Source of the DNA: Sphingomonas parva (ex Maeng et al. 2020)
GTDB lineage: Bacteria; Pseudomonadota; Alphaproteobacteria; Sphingomonadales; Sphingomonadaceae
Assembly (NCBI RefSeq): GCF_004564275.1
Contig: NZ_SPDV01000031.1
Location: 1-45,308 of the forward strand
Reading direction: 5' to 3'
Length of the DNA stretch: 45,308 bases
The translations under genes were made by a program, and so were the position numbers. This document shows, one piece after another, positions 26,920-35,128 of this stretch; the first letter of the stretch is position 1; each line of letters opens with the position of its first letter. Below the pieces are notes generated by a model. That model was not told the DNA's origin, did no database searches, and was given only the letters and a program-made list of their open reading frames with translations.

Positions 26920-27198
26920 CTAGCGGCAGCGATAGTCGGCGGGCGCAAGGCCACTGCGATTCGCGATCGTTTCGACCGCCCCGCCACAGGCCTCGCGCGC
27001 CTGCGCTTCAGCCTCGATCGTCAGGTTGAACATCAGGCCATCGCCGCCGTCGCAATCGAAACACGTCTCGACTCGCGGCGGCGCGCGCTGCGGTTGCGCG
27101 GCGCGAATGCGGTCGGCGCTGTCCTGCCGATCGCAGCCGCACGCGCCGGCGACAAGCAGGAGGGCAGCGGCGCGCGCGCCGGTGCCGAGCCTGGTCAC
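26920..27198 (-). CDS. Putative small lipoprotein
   Basis: A 92-aa protein with an N-terminal hydrophobic segment ending LLLVAGACGCDRQ, which resembles a lipoprotein signal though the lipobox is imperfect. The mature part has CFDCDGGDG and a C-terminal CR. Its GTG start overlaps the stop of the upstream gene (GTGA), so the pair are translationally coupled. No family recognised. Confidence 0.7.
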   Translation of the reverse strand: MTRLGTGARAAALLLVAGACGCDRQDSADRIRAAQPQRAPPRVETCFDCDGGDGLMFNLTIEAEAQAREACGGAVETIANRSGLAPADYRCR

Positions 27199-27698
27199 GG
27201 CGCGGGGTTCCGCGTCAGCAGCGCGCTCTCCTCCTCCGCCACGCCGTTTTCGCGATAGGTCTCGCTGCGCTTCAGCGTCTGCGCGTCGATCGGCTCGATC
27301 CAGAAATCGTGGAGGTGGCTGCTCGCCTGGGACGGCAGGTTGGTCGCATCCGCGAACGCGAAGTGCATTCGTCCCGAGCGCTCGGTGCGCGTGAGCCGCA
27401 GCCGCGGCTGGTTGCCCTGCGCGCAATAATGGGTGGCGAGCAGCCGCGCGCCGTCGCGATGGTAGACCGTCATCGTCTCCCGTCCCGACGGCGATCGCCA
27501 GGTCTCGACCAGCACGCTGTCGTTGGCGATCAGCCGATAGCTGATGTCGAGGCGCCGGCCGCTCGAGCTGATCCCCTGCCAGCGCCCGACCAACGGCTTG
27601 AGCGGCGCGAGCGGATCGGCGTCGCCCTCGGCCCCGGCCGGGGCGGCGGCGAGCAGCATGCAGCCAGCGGTCGCGACGATCAGCGAAATAGTGCGCAT
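27195..27698 (-). CDS. Secreted protein of unknown function
   Basis: A 167-aa protein with a signal peptide (MRTISLIVATAGCMLLAAAPAGA) and a mature domain that begins LKPLVGRWQGISS and continues with short amphipathic strands (SYRLIANDSVLVETW, MTVYHRDGARLLATHY). This resembles small lipocalin-like beta barrels such as the DUF1579 group, but I am not sure of the family. GGGGAGGAAG precedes the start. It overlaps the downstream lipoprotein gene and probably works with it. Confidence 0.75.
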   Translation of the reverse strand: MRTISLIVATAGCMLLAAAPAGAEGDADPLAPLKPLVGRWQGISSSGRRLDISYRLIANDSVLVETWRSPSGRETMTVYHRDGARLLATHYCAQGNQPRLRLTRTERSGRMHFAFADATNLPSQASSHLHDFWIEPIDAQTLKRSETYRENGVAEEESALLTRNPAP

Positions 27699-27883
27699 GC
27701 TTCCTCCCCGGATCCGCGCGAAATCTGCCCCCGGTCCGCGCGCGAGGCAATGCGCGGCGCTGAGTGCCGCCGGGCCACGCTGCTGCCGCCATCGCCTCCA
27801 GATCCGCTCCGGCGAGCTTGACGGACGCCGCGCGGCGCTCTTTGCTCGCGGCGGCAACCACCGCCGTTCTCGGGATGATGCCG

Positions 27884-28066
27884 ATGAGGAATGCGATCGT
27901 CTCTTGCCTCGCCGCCGTGCTGTTCTTCGCCGCTCTCGCGACCGGCTCGAGAGCGCTCGGCTGGGTGGATCATCCCGTCGATCCGATCCTGCTGCTGTGG
28001 CTGGCGGCGGCGATCGCCGGCTATCTTCTCGCCAGCTGGGCGAAGCAACGCGGGCGCAAGCGCTGA
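27884..28066 (+). CDS. Very small membrane protein, unknown
   Basis: A 60-aa protein with two hydrophobic stretches (about 6-22 and 33-49) joined by RALGWVDHPVDP, and a basic tail KQRGRKR. ATG codons at 27875 and 27878 are alternatives; none has a strong ribosome-binding site, so coding is likely but not certain. It is convergent with the GNAT gene, 21 bases away. Confidence 0.5.
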   Translation: MRNAIVSCLAAVLFFAALATGSRALGWVDHPVDPILLLWLAAAIAGYLLASWAKQRGRKR

Positions 28067-28087
28067 GCGCTCCGCCGCGCGCCCAAG

Positions 28088-28585
28088 CTAGTCCCGCTCG
28101 CGCGTCATCTCGATCATCGTGCGGCGGAAGCCGGCGGCGCCGAACAGCCGCTGCGCCGGTGCGTTCATCTCGGCGGTGGAGAGCAGGATCCGCGGCGCGT
28201 CCAGCGCCTCGAGCGCGGCGATCGCCGCGTCGAGCAGCCGCCGGCCGATCCCCTCCCGCCGCCGGCCCGGATCGACGACGAGATCGTAGATCACGCCGGC
28301 CGGCCCGCGCAGCGCCATATAATCGTTTCCCTCGACGCCCGCATAAGCATAACCGAGCACCGCCTCGCCCTCCGCGGCGACGAGCAGCACCACCTCCGGC
28401 CGCCGGCGCTGCTGATCGAGGAACGCCGCATAGGCCGCCGGCGTCCCCGGCGTCGGCGCAATGAAGCGGCGGGCGTCGAACCCATGGTGCACCGCCACGA
28501 GATGGGCGCCGAGCCGGCCGAGCGCGGCGGCGTCGCCCGCGGCGGCAGGGCGGATGGCGACCGCTGCGGGGGGATCGGAGGCCAT
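28088..28585 (-). CDS. GNAT family N-acetyltransferase
   Basis: A 165-aa acetyltransferase with the GNAT core: IRPAAAGDAAALGRL (beta1-alpha1), VVLLVAAEGEAVLGYAY, and the acetyl-CoA-binding motif A IYDLVVDPGRRREGIGRRLL (about 99-118), then ILLSTAEMNAPAQRLFGAAGF. Substrate unknown. GGGGAG lies 8 bases before the ATG. It is 58 bases downstream of the antiporter gene on the same strand. Confidence 0.9.
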   Translation of the reverse strand: MASDPPAAVAIRPAAAGDAAALGRLGAHLVAVHHGFDARRFIAPTPGTPAAYAAFLDQQRRRPEVVLLVAAEGEAVLGYAYAGVEGNDYMALRGPAGVIYDLVVDPGRRREGIGRRLLDAAIAALEALDAPRILLSTAEMNAPAQRLFGAAGFRRTMIEMTRERD

Positions 28586-28643
28586 CACGCACGCTCCCCG
28601 CGGCGACCGGGCACGGGACCGGCCTGCTTCTCGTAGAGGGGGT

Positions 28644-30284
28644 TCACGAGGTGCGGCCCTCCGCCTGCCCGGCACCGGCCTCGCGCGCCTCCTCCCCGTC
28701 CGGCTCCTCGCCCCGCTGGAACAGGGCGCCGAGCTCCTCGAGGTCGAGGTCGCGCTCGAGATCGTGCAGCACCTCGTCCTCGATCAGCCCCTCGCGGTGC
28801 AGGCGGATCAGCTCGGCCCGCCCGGCCGCGACCGCGGTCAGGATCACGCCGAAATGCGCGCGGATGCTGGGCATGAAATTGCCGGCATCGCCGGCGTAGC
28901 GCTGGGTGGCGGCGTCGCGCTTGCGATATTCCTCGAGCAGGCGCGGATGGCGCAACGCCCCCTCCGCGTCATAGGCGACCGCCTCGACCGCATTTCGCTT
29001 GGCGTGGGCGATCGCCGCCTCGGCAGCGGCCATGTCCATCGCCGCGGGCGGATCGCCGTCGACCAGCCCGAGGCGGCGGATCAGCCAGCCGAGGCTCGAT
29101 CCCTGCACGACCACGGTCGCCAGGATCACGGCGAAGGCGGTCACCAGCATCAGGTCGCGTCCTGGCATGTTGCCGGGCAGGGACAGGGCGACGGCCAGCG
29201 TCACCACCCCGCGCATGCCGGCCCAGGCGAGCACAATGGCCTGGCGCGGGCCGAGCGGCCGGGCGCGCGCCAGCCCCGCCCGCTTCATCACGCCGCGGAC
29301 GGCGTCGCAACCGAACACCCACACGAATCGCGTCAGCAGCACGGCGAGGACGATCGCCAGCACCGGCATCGTCATGGCGGTGAGCGCGGCCTCGAAGCCG
29401 ACCCGCTCGAGCACGCCGCGCAGCGAGAAGCCGATCAGGATGAAGACCAGGGCCTCCAGGCTGAAGACGAGCGTGCGCCAGAAGGCGCTGCCCTGCATCC
29501 GCACCCGGGCGGGAAGCACGACGTGCTGGTGCCAGCCGAAGACGATGCCCGCGGCCACCGTCGCGATCACGCCGGAGACGTGGGCCGCCTCGCCGGCCAG
29601 ATAGGCCGCCCAGCCGAGCAGGGTCGCCGTCGCGACGATCAGCGTCTCGTCGTGCATCCGGCGCATCACCGCGATCCAGGCATAGCCGACCGCCGTCCCG
29701 ACCAGGGCGCCGCCGATTGCGAGCAGCACGAAGCTTCCCGCCGCGGCGCCGGCGTCGAAAGAGCCGGTCAGCGTCGCCGCGACGGCGAAGCGGAAGAGGA
29801 CCAGGCCTGTCGCGTCGTTGAGCAGGCTCTCTCCTTCGAGCAGCGCCTGCAGCCGCCGCGGCAGGGTCAGGCGCTGGAGCACGGCGCGCGCGGCGACTGC
29901 GTCGGGCGGCGAGACGATCGCGCCGAGCGCGAAGCAGGCGGCCCAGGGCAATGCCGGGATCAGCAGGTGGACGACCAGCCCGACGACGAGGGTGGTGAAC
30001 AGCACCGCGCCGACCGCGAGCGAGAGGATGCCGGGAAGGTGCCGCCGGAAGCGGCCGAAGGCGGTGTAATAAGCGCCGTCCATCAGCAGCGGCGGCAGGA
30101 ACAGGACCAGGGCGAGCTCGGGATCGAGCGATATCTGCGGGATGCCGGGCAGAAAGGCGAGCGCGCCGCCGCCGACCAGCAGCGCCGCCGAGGGCGGCAG
30201 CCGCAGCCGCGACGCCGCCCAGTGCAACGCGATCACCGTCGCCAGCAGGACGAGAACCAGCTCGAACGTCTCGACCGGATGCAT
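28644..30284 (-). CDS. Na+/H+ antiporter, CPA1 (NhaP) type
   Basis: A 546-aa inner-membrane exchanger with about 12 transmembrane helices, the CPA1 ion-binding segment ALGAIVSPPDAVAARAV (Asp-containing, about 118-134), EGESLLNDATGLVLF (about 150-164) and VLAWAGMRGVVTLAVAL. A C-terminal cytosolic tail of about 130 residues is charged and helical. It expels Na+ (or K+) in exchange for protons and helps pH and salt balance. An upstream TTG one codon earlier is possible; the ATG is used because GGGGGG lies 5 bases before it. Confidence 0.92.
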   Translation of the reverse strand: MHPVETFELVLVLLATVIALHWAASRLRLPPSAALLVGGGALAFLPGIPQISLDPELALVLFLPPLLMDGAYYTAFGRFRRHLPGILSLAVGAVLFTTLVVGLVVHLLIPALPWAACFALGAIVSPPDAVAARAVLQRLTLPRRLQALLEGESLLNDATGLVLFRFAVAATLTGSFDAGAAAGSFVLLAIGGALVGTAVGYAWIAVMRRMHDETLIVATATLLGWAAYLAGEAAHVSGVIATVAAGIVFGWHQHVVLPARVRMQGSAFWRTLVFSLEALVFILIGFSLRGVLERVGFEAALTAMTMPVLAIVLAVLLTRFVWVFGCDAVRGVMKRAGLARARPLGPRQAIVLAWAGMRGVVTLAVALSLPGNMPGRDLMLVTAFAVILATVVVQGSSLGWLIRRLGLVDGDPPAAMDMAAAEAAIAHAKRNAVEAVAYDAEGALRHPRLLEEYRKRDAATQRYAGDAGNFMPSIRAHFGVILTAVAAGRAELIRLHREGLIEDEVLHDLERDLDLEELGALFQRGEEPDGEEAREAGAGQAEGRTS

Positions 30285-30473
30285 CAAGGCCCCCCAGAGC
30301 AGGCCGCACGGCGGCGGCTGCCGCCTCTATAGACGACGTCCGCCCGCTCCGCGCAACCGCCGCGACGGGCGAAAAGGTCAGCTTCATCGGCGGAGCCAGC
30401 CGCGTCGATCATGGCGCTGGCACGTAAGGATGTCAGGCTTTCCTAGCACATCAAAATGTCCGCTTCTCTCCTC

Positions 30474-30503
30474 TTGACGTGCGAAGATGTTCATGTTATG
30501 TTC
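30474..30503 (+). promoter_or_regulatory. Candidate LexA-repressed promoter
   Basis: TTGACG (30474-30479) and TATGTT (30497-30502) are 17 bases apart, a good sigma-70 pair. A direct repeat GTTC-N7-GTTC (30489-30503), the LexA operator of alphaproteobacteria, covers the spacer and -10. Such an overlap is how LexA represses SOS genes. No clear gene follows on the plus strand. Confidence 0.55.
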
Positions 30504-30568
30504 CACCTCCTCCCGAGAGTATCGCGTTCCGCTCTTTGATCGCGTGAAGAGAAAAGTGGCGCTCCGTC

Positions 30569-30620
30569 GAGGCGGCGGGGGAGGTCGTGCGGCGCGGCCT
30601 CGCTCGCCCCTCGCCGCCTC
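30569..30620 (+). other. Long stem-loop downstream of the LexA-type promoter
   Basis: GAGGCGGCG (30569-30577) pairs perfectly with CGCCGCCTC (30612-30620). The stem extends by a G-U and three G-C pairs to 13 bp and encloses a GC-rich loop with an inner GAGG/CCTC stem. It begins about 60 bases after the promoter's expected start point, so it would be part of that transcript. It may be a structured RNA or a chance GC-rich stem. Confidence 0.4.
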
Positions 30621-30970
30621 CCGCGTTCGCCGGTCCCGGCAGGCGCGGCGGCCGGCTCGAAGCAACATACCCCCACCGTCCCTGAATTTTTCTGTTCTTT
30701 ACAGGGAAAACAGGCCGCCGGCCGGTCGTGGCGCCGCGGCGGGCAGACGCGGCGCGCGGTTCGGCCTCGGACACGAGGAGACCGCCAGATCAGACCCTTG
30801 CAACATGGTGCCGTAATCTTTTTTCGGCTTCGGCCGGCAAGTGCCCGCACGCGCGCGAAGCCTCCACGCGCCGGCCGGTTTTCACGATATTCGCCCCACT
30901 CACGCTGGCCCCCGCGCCAGGTGCCGGCGCAGCCGAGGAGAGGCTTCGCGCGGCCCGCTTCCGCCGCATT

Positions 30971-31000
30971 CGACCGTAAACAACGGTCGATTTACGGTCG
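30971..31000 (-). terminator. Hairpin downstream of mscL with alternative pairings
   Basis: CGACCGTAAA (30971-30980) pairs with TTTACGGTCG (30991-31000) around a 10-base loop, 11 bases after the mscL stop. The loop holds a further ACGGTCG (30983-30989), so a second, shorter hairpin is also possible. No T-run follows on the minus strand. It likely ends or stabilises the mscL mRNA. Confidence 0.6.
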
Positions 31001-31011
31001 CCCTCCCCCGC

Positions 31012-31437
31012 TCAGCCGCGCTGGCGGAGCGAGTCGCGGATCTCGCGCAGCACGACGAGCTCGTCGGACGGCACCGGCGTCTCGGCCTCGGCCGGCCCGC
31101 GCAGCCGGGCCGCGACCTTGACCAATTGATAGATGACGAAGGCGAGGATCAGGAAATTGACCACCGCGGTGACGAACTGGCCGTAGCCGAACATCGCGAC
31201 GCCGGCCGCCTTCAGTGCCGCATAGCTGGTCGGGTCGCCCGTGAAGCCGGCCGGGATCGGTCCCAGGCGAATGAAATGATTGGAGAAGTCGAGACCGCCG
31301 AACAGCGCCCCGATCAGCGGCATGATCAGATCGTCGGTCAGCGAGGTGACGATCGTCCCGAACGCCGCGCCGATGATCACCGCCACCGCCAGATCGAGCA
31401 CGTTGCCGCGCGCGATGAACTCCCGGAATCCCGCCAT
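31012..31437 (-). CDS. mscL: Large-conductance mechanosensitive channel
   Basis: A 141-aa homopentameric inner-membrane channel that opens under membrane tension during osmotic downshock. The N-terminal amphipathic helix FREFIARGNVLDLAVAVIIG and TM1 with the pore GxxxG-like pattern (LAVAVIIGAAFGTIVTSL), the short periplasmic loop, TM2 (FVTAVVNFLILAFVIYQLV) and a charged C-terminal helix are all present. Length is normal. GGAGGAAGGAC precedes the ATG. Confidence 0.97.
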   Translation of the reverse strand: MAGFREFIARGNVLDLAVAVIIGAAFGTIVTSLTDDLIMPLIGALFGGLDFSNHFIRLGPIPAGFTGDPTSYAALKAAGVAMFGYGQFVTAVVNFLILAFVIYQLVKVAARLRGPAEAETPVPSDELVVLREIRDSLRQRG

Positions 31438-31531
31438 GTCCTTCCTCCCTGCTCGCGAAGAGGCGGACAGCCTAGTCCGGCTGCCGCGCGCGCCGCAATC
31501 GCGGTTCCGGCATCCCCGTGCCCGAGCGGGG

Positions 31532-31948
31532 TCAGCGCGCCGGGCGGATCAGCATCATCACCGTCCGGCACCCGCGCAGGCAGACGGCGCCGGCGCGGCG
31601 CGCCGTGCTGGAGACGGCGCGGAGCCGTGCGCCTGCGGAGAGAAGGCCGAGGCCGACGATCGCGTCGATCAGCGTGGTGATCTCGAAAGCGGAGACCCAA
31701 GCGAGGATCTCCGGCAATGCCATCGACACGATCCTGGCGCCGTCCCCGGCCATCAGCCAGACGAGGAACGCGCTTCCTCCTGCCAGGCCCGCGCCGACGG
31801 CCATCCTGCCGATGCTCACGCCCCCGTTCCCCAGCCACCCTTCCGGCGGCGCAGCCCCGCCGCTGCGGGCAGCCAGAGCGGCGTAGCAGGCGAGCAAGAG
31901 GATCAGCACGAGGGACGGCAGGGTCCGCCAGAACGCCGCGACGATCAT
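31532..31948 (-). CDS. Putative membrane protein, unknown
   Basis: A 138-aa protein with an N-terminal membrane segment (FWRTLPSLVLILLLACYAAL, about 6-25), two further hydrophobic stretches (about 47-64 and 82-100) and a C-terminal region with two cysteines (AVCLRGCRTVMM). No family recognised. The start was chosen because GGGAGG lies 8 bases upstream; the frame is open further upstream but without features. It is 94 bases upstream of mscL on the same strand. Confidence 0.65.
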   Translation of the reverse strand: MIVAAFWRTLPSLVLILLLACYAALAARSGGAAPPEGWLGNGGVSIGRMAVGAGLAGGSAFLVWLMAGDGARIVSMALPEILAWVSAFEITTLIDAIVGLGLLSAGARLRAVSSTARRAGAVCLRGCRTVMMLIRPAR

Positions 31949-32073
31949 CCGCAATCCTCCCCCATCGGCGTCCCCGTCTGGGCCGGGGAGTGCTTCGCAT
32001 GTAGGGGGAAATTTCGCCTCCGCAATCATGGGCTGTCTTGCAGGGCTGACACACCCTCCCCACCTCCGCCGCC

Positions 32074-32598
32074 ATGAGCATCGCTGAGCGCTGGCACGCC
32101 TGCACCCGCATACCGGCCGTCCGGACGACCCTCGTCGTCATCGGCTTCACGCTGATGATCCTGGCGCCGCTCGCCGGCGTGCTCCCCGGCCCGGGCGGCA
32201 TCTTCGTCTTCGCCGCCGGGCTCGCCCTCGCCCTTCGCTACAGCGAATGGGCGAAGCGCAAATACGTCGCCTTCAAGCGGGCGCACCCGAAGAAGGGCGC
32301 TTGGGCCGATTGGGGCATGCGGCGCCGCAGCGCGCTCCGCCGCCAGGCCCGCGACAAGGCCAGGGCGGCCGACGATCGCCTCGGCGCGGCGGAGCAGGCC
32401 GATAACGCGCGGCGCGCCGACGCGGCGGCGGGCCTCGCTGCGATCGAACGCGTCGCCGCCGTCGAAACGGCCGAGCGCCTGGTCATCGTCGAGACGCTGG
32501 AGGTGGTCGCACGGGGGCCGCGCGACTCGAATGCGGATGGCGAGGACGGCGATGCGGGCGAAAGCGGCGATTCCCGCTCGCGGGCGCGTTCAGGGTGA
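32074..32598 (+). CDS. PGPGW-like membrane protein with long charged tail
   Basis: A 174-aa protein. The first part has a helix TTLVVIGFTLMILAPLAGV (about 19-37), the LPGPGGIFVFAAGLALAL loop-helix typical of small PGPGW-type membrane proteins (about 38-55), then a basic region (WAKRKYVAFKRAHPKKGAW). The last 80 residues are Ala/Arg/Asp-rich and helical (RRQARDKARAADDR...), ending in an Asp/Ser-rich stretch. Relatives I recall end near residue 100, so the tail may be a lineage extension or the result of a frameshift. No clear ribosome-binding site was found. Confidence 0.65.
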   Translation: MSIAERWHACTRIPAVRTTLVVIGFTLMILAPLAGVLPGPGGIFVFAAGLALALRYSEWAKRKYVAFKRAHPKKGAWADWGMRRRSALRRQARDKARAADDRLGAAEQADNARRADAAAGLAAIERVAAVETAERLVIVETLEVVARGPRDSNADGEDGDAGESGDSRSRARSG

Positions 32599-32627
32599 TT
32601 GACTTTCCCGGTGCCTTTGCCTATCCG
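32599..32627 (+). promoter_or_regulatory. Sigma-70 promoter of the rpmH operon
   Basis: TTGACT (32599-32604) and TATCCG (32622-32627) are exactly 17 bases apart, about 65 bases before the rpmH start. The leader then has an 8-bp hairpin, GGCCGCCC (32641-32648) with GGGTGGCC (32654-32661). This is a good match for a strong ribosomal-protein promoter. Confidence 0.7.
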
Positions 32628-32691
32628 CCCGGCCAACAGAGGCCGCCCGTCTTGGGTGGCCCTTTCAATTTCAGATCTAAGGGAATGAGCG

Positions 32692-32826
32692 ATGAAGCGC
32701 ACCTTCCAGCCGAGCAATCTCGTGCGCAAGCGCCGTCACGGCTTCCGGGCCCGCAAGGCGACCGTCGGCGGCCGCAAGGTCCTGGCTGCCCGCCGCGCGC
32801 GCGGCCGCAAGACCCTGTCGGCCTGA
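32692..32826 (+). CDS. rpmH: 50S ribosomal protein L34
   Basis: A 44-aa, very basic ribosomal protein beginning [20 protein letters not shown] and ending RGRKTLSA, with the family length and sequence. It belongs to the large subunit. AAGGGA lies 7 bases before the ATG. It is the first gene of rpmH-rnpA-yidD-yidC-engB. The reading frame of the following rnpA gene runs open through the whole of rpmH in another frame. Confidence 0.98.
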   Translation: MKRTFQPSNLVRKRRHGFRARKATVGGRKVLAARRARGRKTLSA

Positions 32827-33188
32827 GCCCCGGCTCCAGCGACTCCTCCGCCGGGCAGCCCTATCGGGTCCTTGCCCGGCGCGCGGATTTCCTCGCCGCC
32901 AATCGCGGGCGGCGCGCGCCGATGCCGGGCTTCGTCCTGCTCGTCCACCCGCGCGGGGACGATGATCCGGCGATCCGGCTCGGAATCACCGTCACCAAGA
33001 AGATCGGCGGCGCCGTCGTCCGCAACCGGATGAAGCGACGCTTCCGGGCGCTCGCCCGCGAGCTTCTGCCCGTGCACGGCATCGCCGGCGCCGATCACGT
33101 GCTGATCGGCCGCGCCGGCGGGGTCGAGCGCGACTTCGCCCTGCTCCGCGACGAGCTCTCCCGCGCCTTGCGGAAGCTGGGCCGATGA
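32823..33188 (+). CDS. rnpA: Ribonuclease P protein component
   Basis: The protein subunit of RNase P, which matures tRNA 5' ends. Family marks are [16 protein letters not shown] at the start of the domain, [32 protein letters not shown] (the RNR signature) and DHVLIGRAG. There is no ATG, GTG or TTG in frame between the rpmH stop and the conserved domain. The start given is a CTG that overlaps the rpmH stop; an ATG at 32685, seven bases before the rpmH ATG, would give a 167-aa protein overlapping all of rpmH, and GTG at 32595 is also open. The next ATG (32925) would cut into the domain. Its end overlaps yidD by ATGA. Confidence 0.9.
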   Translation: MSPGSSDSSAGQPYRVLARRADFLAANRGRRAPMPGFVLLVHPRGDDDPAIRLGITVTKKIGGAVVRNRMKRRFRALARELLPVHGIAGADHVLIGRAGGVERDFALLRDELSRALRKLGR

Positions 33189-33397
33189 TCGCGAGGCTGC
33201 TCATCCTGATCGCGCGCGCCTGGCAGATCGGTCCGTCGCGGGTCCTGCCGCCGAGCTGCCGCTACCGGCCCAGCTGCTCGGCCTATGCAATCACCGCGCT
33301 TCGGCGCTATGGGGCGCTGCGCGGCAGCTGGCTCGCCGCGAAACGCCTTGCACGTTGCCACCCCTGGGGGGGTTCCGGCTGCGATCCTGTACCATGA
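33185..33397 (+). CDS. yidD: Membrane protein insertion efficiency factor YidD
   Basis: A 70-aa protein with an amphipathic N-terminal helix ([16 protein letters not shown]) and the cysteine signature [18 protein letters not shown], followed by [14 protein letters not shown]. It is thought to help YidC-dependent membrane insertion. The start overlaps the rnpA stop and the gene is 12 bases before yidC, the usual order. Confidence 0.95.
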   Translation: MIARLLILIARAWQIGPSRVLPPSCRYRPSCSAYAITALRRYGALRGSWLAAKRLARCHPWGGSGCDPVP

Positions 33398-33409
33398 GGG
33401 GAATATTCG

Positions 33410-35128
33410 GTGGACGATAAGCGCAACATTGTCCTGTTCGTCCTGCTCTCGGCCCTGATCCTGATCGGCTGGACCTTCCTGTCCGACCGCTTCCTGCCGA
33501 CCGCCAATCCGCCGGCCACCAAGGTCGTCGATGGCAAGTCCGTGCCCTTGCCCAAGCCGCAGGCCGATCCCACCGCCGATTCGCCGGCCGCGATCCGCAA
33601 CCGCGAGGTCGTGCTGAAGGAGACGCCGCGGATCGCGATCGAGACTCCGCGCCTCAAGGGCTCGCTCAATCTGAAGGGCGCGCGGATCGACGATCTCGTC
33701 CTCACCCAGCACACCGAGTCGATCGCCAAGGACAGCCCGCCGATCCGCTTGCTCTCGCCGGCCGGATCGCCCGACGCCTATTTCGCCGAATTCGGCTGGA
33801 CCGGCGACGGCCTTGCCGCGCCGAACAAGGACACGCTCTGGACGGCGAGCGGCAGCCGCCTCGCCCCCGGCGCGCCGCTGACCCTGCGCTGGGACAACGG
33901 CAAGGGCCAGGTCTTCGAGATCGTCCTCTCGGTCGACGACGGCTATCTGTTCACCGCCCGGCAGCGGGTCGCCAACCGCGCCGGCGGCGCCGTCGCCGCC
34001 CGCCCATATTCGCTGGTCAGCCGCGCCACCGCCTCGCGCGATCCGGACAGCTGGACCAGCCATGTCGGCCCGCTCGGCGTGTTCAACGGCAAGGCCGATT
34101 ACGACACCGATTACAAGGATCTCGCCGTCGGCGCGCGCCAGCCGCACGCCACCACCGGCGGCTGGCTCGGCTTCGGCGACAAATATTGGCTGACCGCGCT
34201 CATCCCCGATCAGGGCGCGAGCGCCGAGGCCGCCTTCACCCACGGCCGCTCGGGCAGCTTCCAGGCCGATCTCCAGGGACCGGTGACGCTGATCAACCCG
34301 GGGCGCGCCGTCGCCACCGAGACCCGCTTCTTCGCCGGCGCGAAGGAGATCGACCTGCTCGAGCATTATCAGAACGATCTTGGCATCACCGAGTTCGAGC
34401 GTGCGATCGACTGGGGCTGGTTCGGCGTGTTCATGGCGCCGATCTTCAAGCTGCTGCGCTGGCTCTACGCGGCGATCGGCAATTTCGGCCTGGCGATCAT
34501 CTGCCTGACCATGATCGTGCGCGCCTTGATGTTCCCGATCGCCAACAAGCAGTTCAAGTCGATGGCGGCGATGCGCGTGCTCCAGCCGAAGATGAAGGCG
34601 CTGCAGGAGCGCTACAAGGACGACAAGCCGAAGCTGCAGCAGGAGATGCTGAAGCTCTACCAGGAGGAGAAGGTGAACCCGATGGCGGGCTGCCTTCCGA
34701 TCCTGATCCAGATCCCGATCTTCTACGCGCTCTACAAGACGCTGATGGTTGCGGTGGAGATGCGCCACAAGCCGTTCGTGCTGTGGATCAAGGACCTCTC
34801 GGCCCCCGATCCGCTGACTCCGGTGAACCTGTTCGGCTATCTCGATTTCACCCCGCCCTCGTTCCTGGCGCTCGGCGTGCTGCCGATCCTGCTCGGCGTC
34901 ACCATGTGGCTGCAGTTCAAGCTGAACCCGCCTCAGGCCGATCCGGTGCAGCAGCAGGTGTTCGGGATCATGCCCTGGGTGCTGATGTTCGTGATGGCGC
35001 CGTTCGCGGCCGGCCTGCAGCTCTACTGGACGGTCAACAACATCCTGACGATCATCCAGCAGAAGTGGCTCTACAGCCGCCATCCGGGGATGAAGGCGGC
35101 CACCGCGCCGGTCCCGGAGACCAAGTGA
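33410..35128 (+). CDS. yidC: Membrane protein insertase YidC
   Basis: A 572-aa inner-membrane insertase (Oxa1 family), acting alone or with SecYEG. TM1 is at about 6-24, a large periplasmic beta domain at about 60-330 (ending DWGWFGVF), and the conserved five-helix core at about 345-545 with the cytosolic hairpin ([18 protein letters not shown]), [20 protein letters not shown] and [19 protein letters not shown] start with GAGGGGAAT 8 bases upstream. Its stop overlaps the next gene's start (GTGA). Confidence 0.97.
   Translation: MDDKRNIVLFVLLSALILIGWTFLSDRFLPTANPPATKVVDGKSVPLPKPQADPTADSPAAIRNREVVLKETPRIAIETPRLKGSLNLKGARIDDLVLTQHTESIAKDSPPIRLLSPAGSPDAYFAEFGWTGDGLAAPNKDTLWTASGSRLAPGAPLTLRWDNGKGQVFEIVLSVDDGYLFTARQRVANRAGGAVAARPYSLVSRATASRDPDSWTSHVGPLGVFNGKADYDTDYKDLAVGARQPHATTGGWLGFGDKYWLTALIPDQGASAEAAFTHGRSGSFQADLQGPVTLINPGRAVATETRFFAGAKEIDLLEHYQNDLGITEFERAIDWGWFGVFMAPIFKLLRWLYAAIGNFGLAIICLTMIVRALMFPIANKQFKSMAAMRVLQPKMKALQERYKDDKPKLQQEMLKLYQEEKVNPMAGCLPILIQIPIFYALYKTLMVAVEMRHKPFVLWIKDLSAPDPLTPVNLFGYLDFTPPSFLALGVLPILLGVTMWLQFKLNPPQADPVQQQVFGIMPWVLMFVMAPFAAGLQLYWTVNNILTIIQQKWLYSRHPGMKAATAPVPETK

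Larger units (their letters stand above)
30285..31011. other. Gene-poor region with regulatory sites
   Basis: About 730 bases without a convincing protein gene. It holds a LexA-type promoter, a long stem-loop, a CCCTG...CAGGG element at about 30680-30706, and the hairpin after mscL. The part 30400-30540 is visibly richer in A/T than its surroundings. Open frames here are either very Arg-rich or shorter than 40 codons. Confidence 0.6.

Noticed and set aside
30384-30494. A 36-codon frame (MNIFARQEER...) starting in the LexA-type site
   Set aside because: The ribosome-binding site is 11 bases away and the product resembles nothing known. Mentioned under the LexA finding but not called a gene.
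32599-32700. A replication origin beside rpmH
   Set aside because: rpmH lies near oriC with dnaA in many bacteria, but no dnaA, no cluster of DnaA boxes and no AT-rich unwinding region was seen here.
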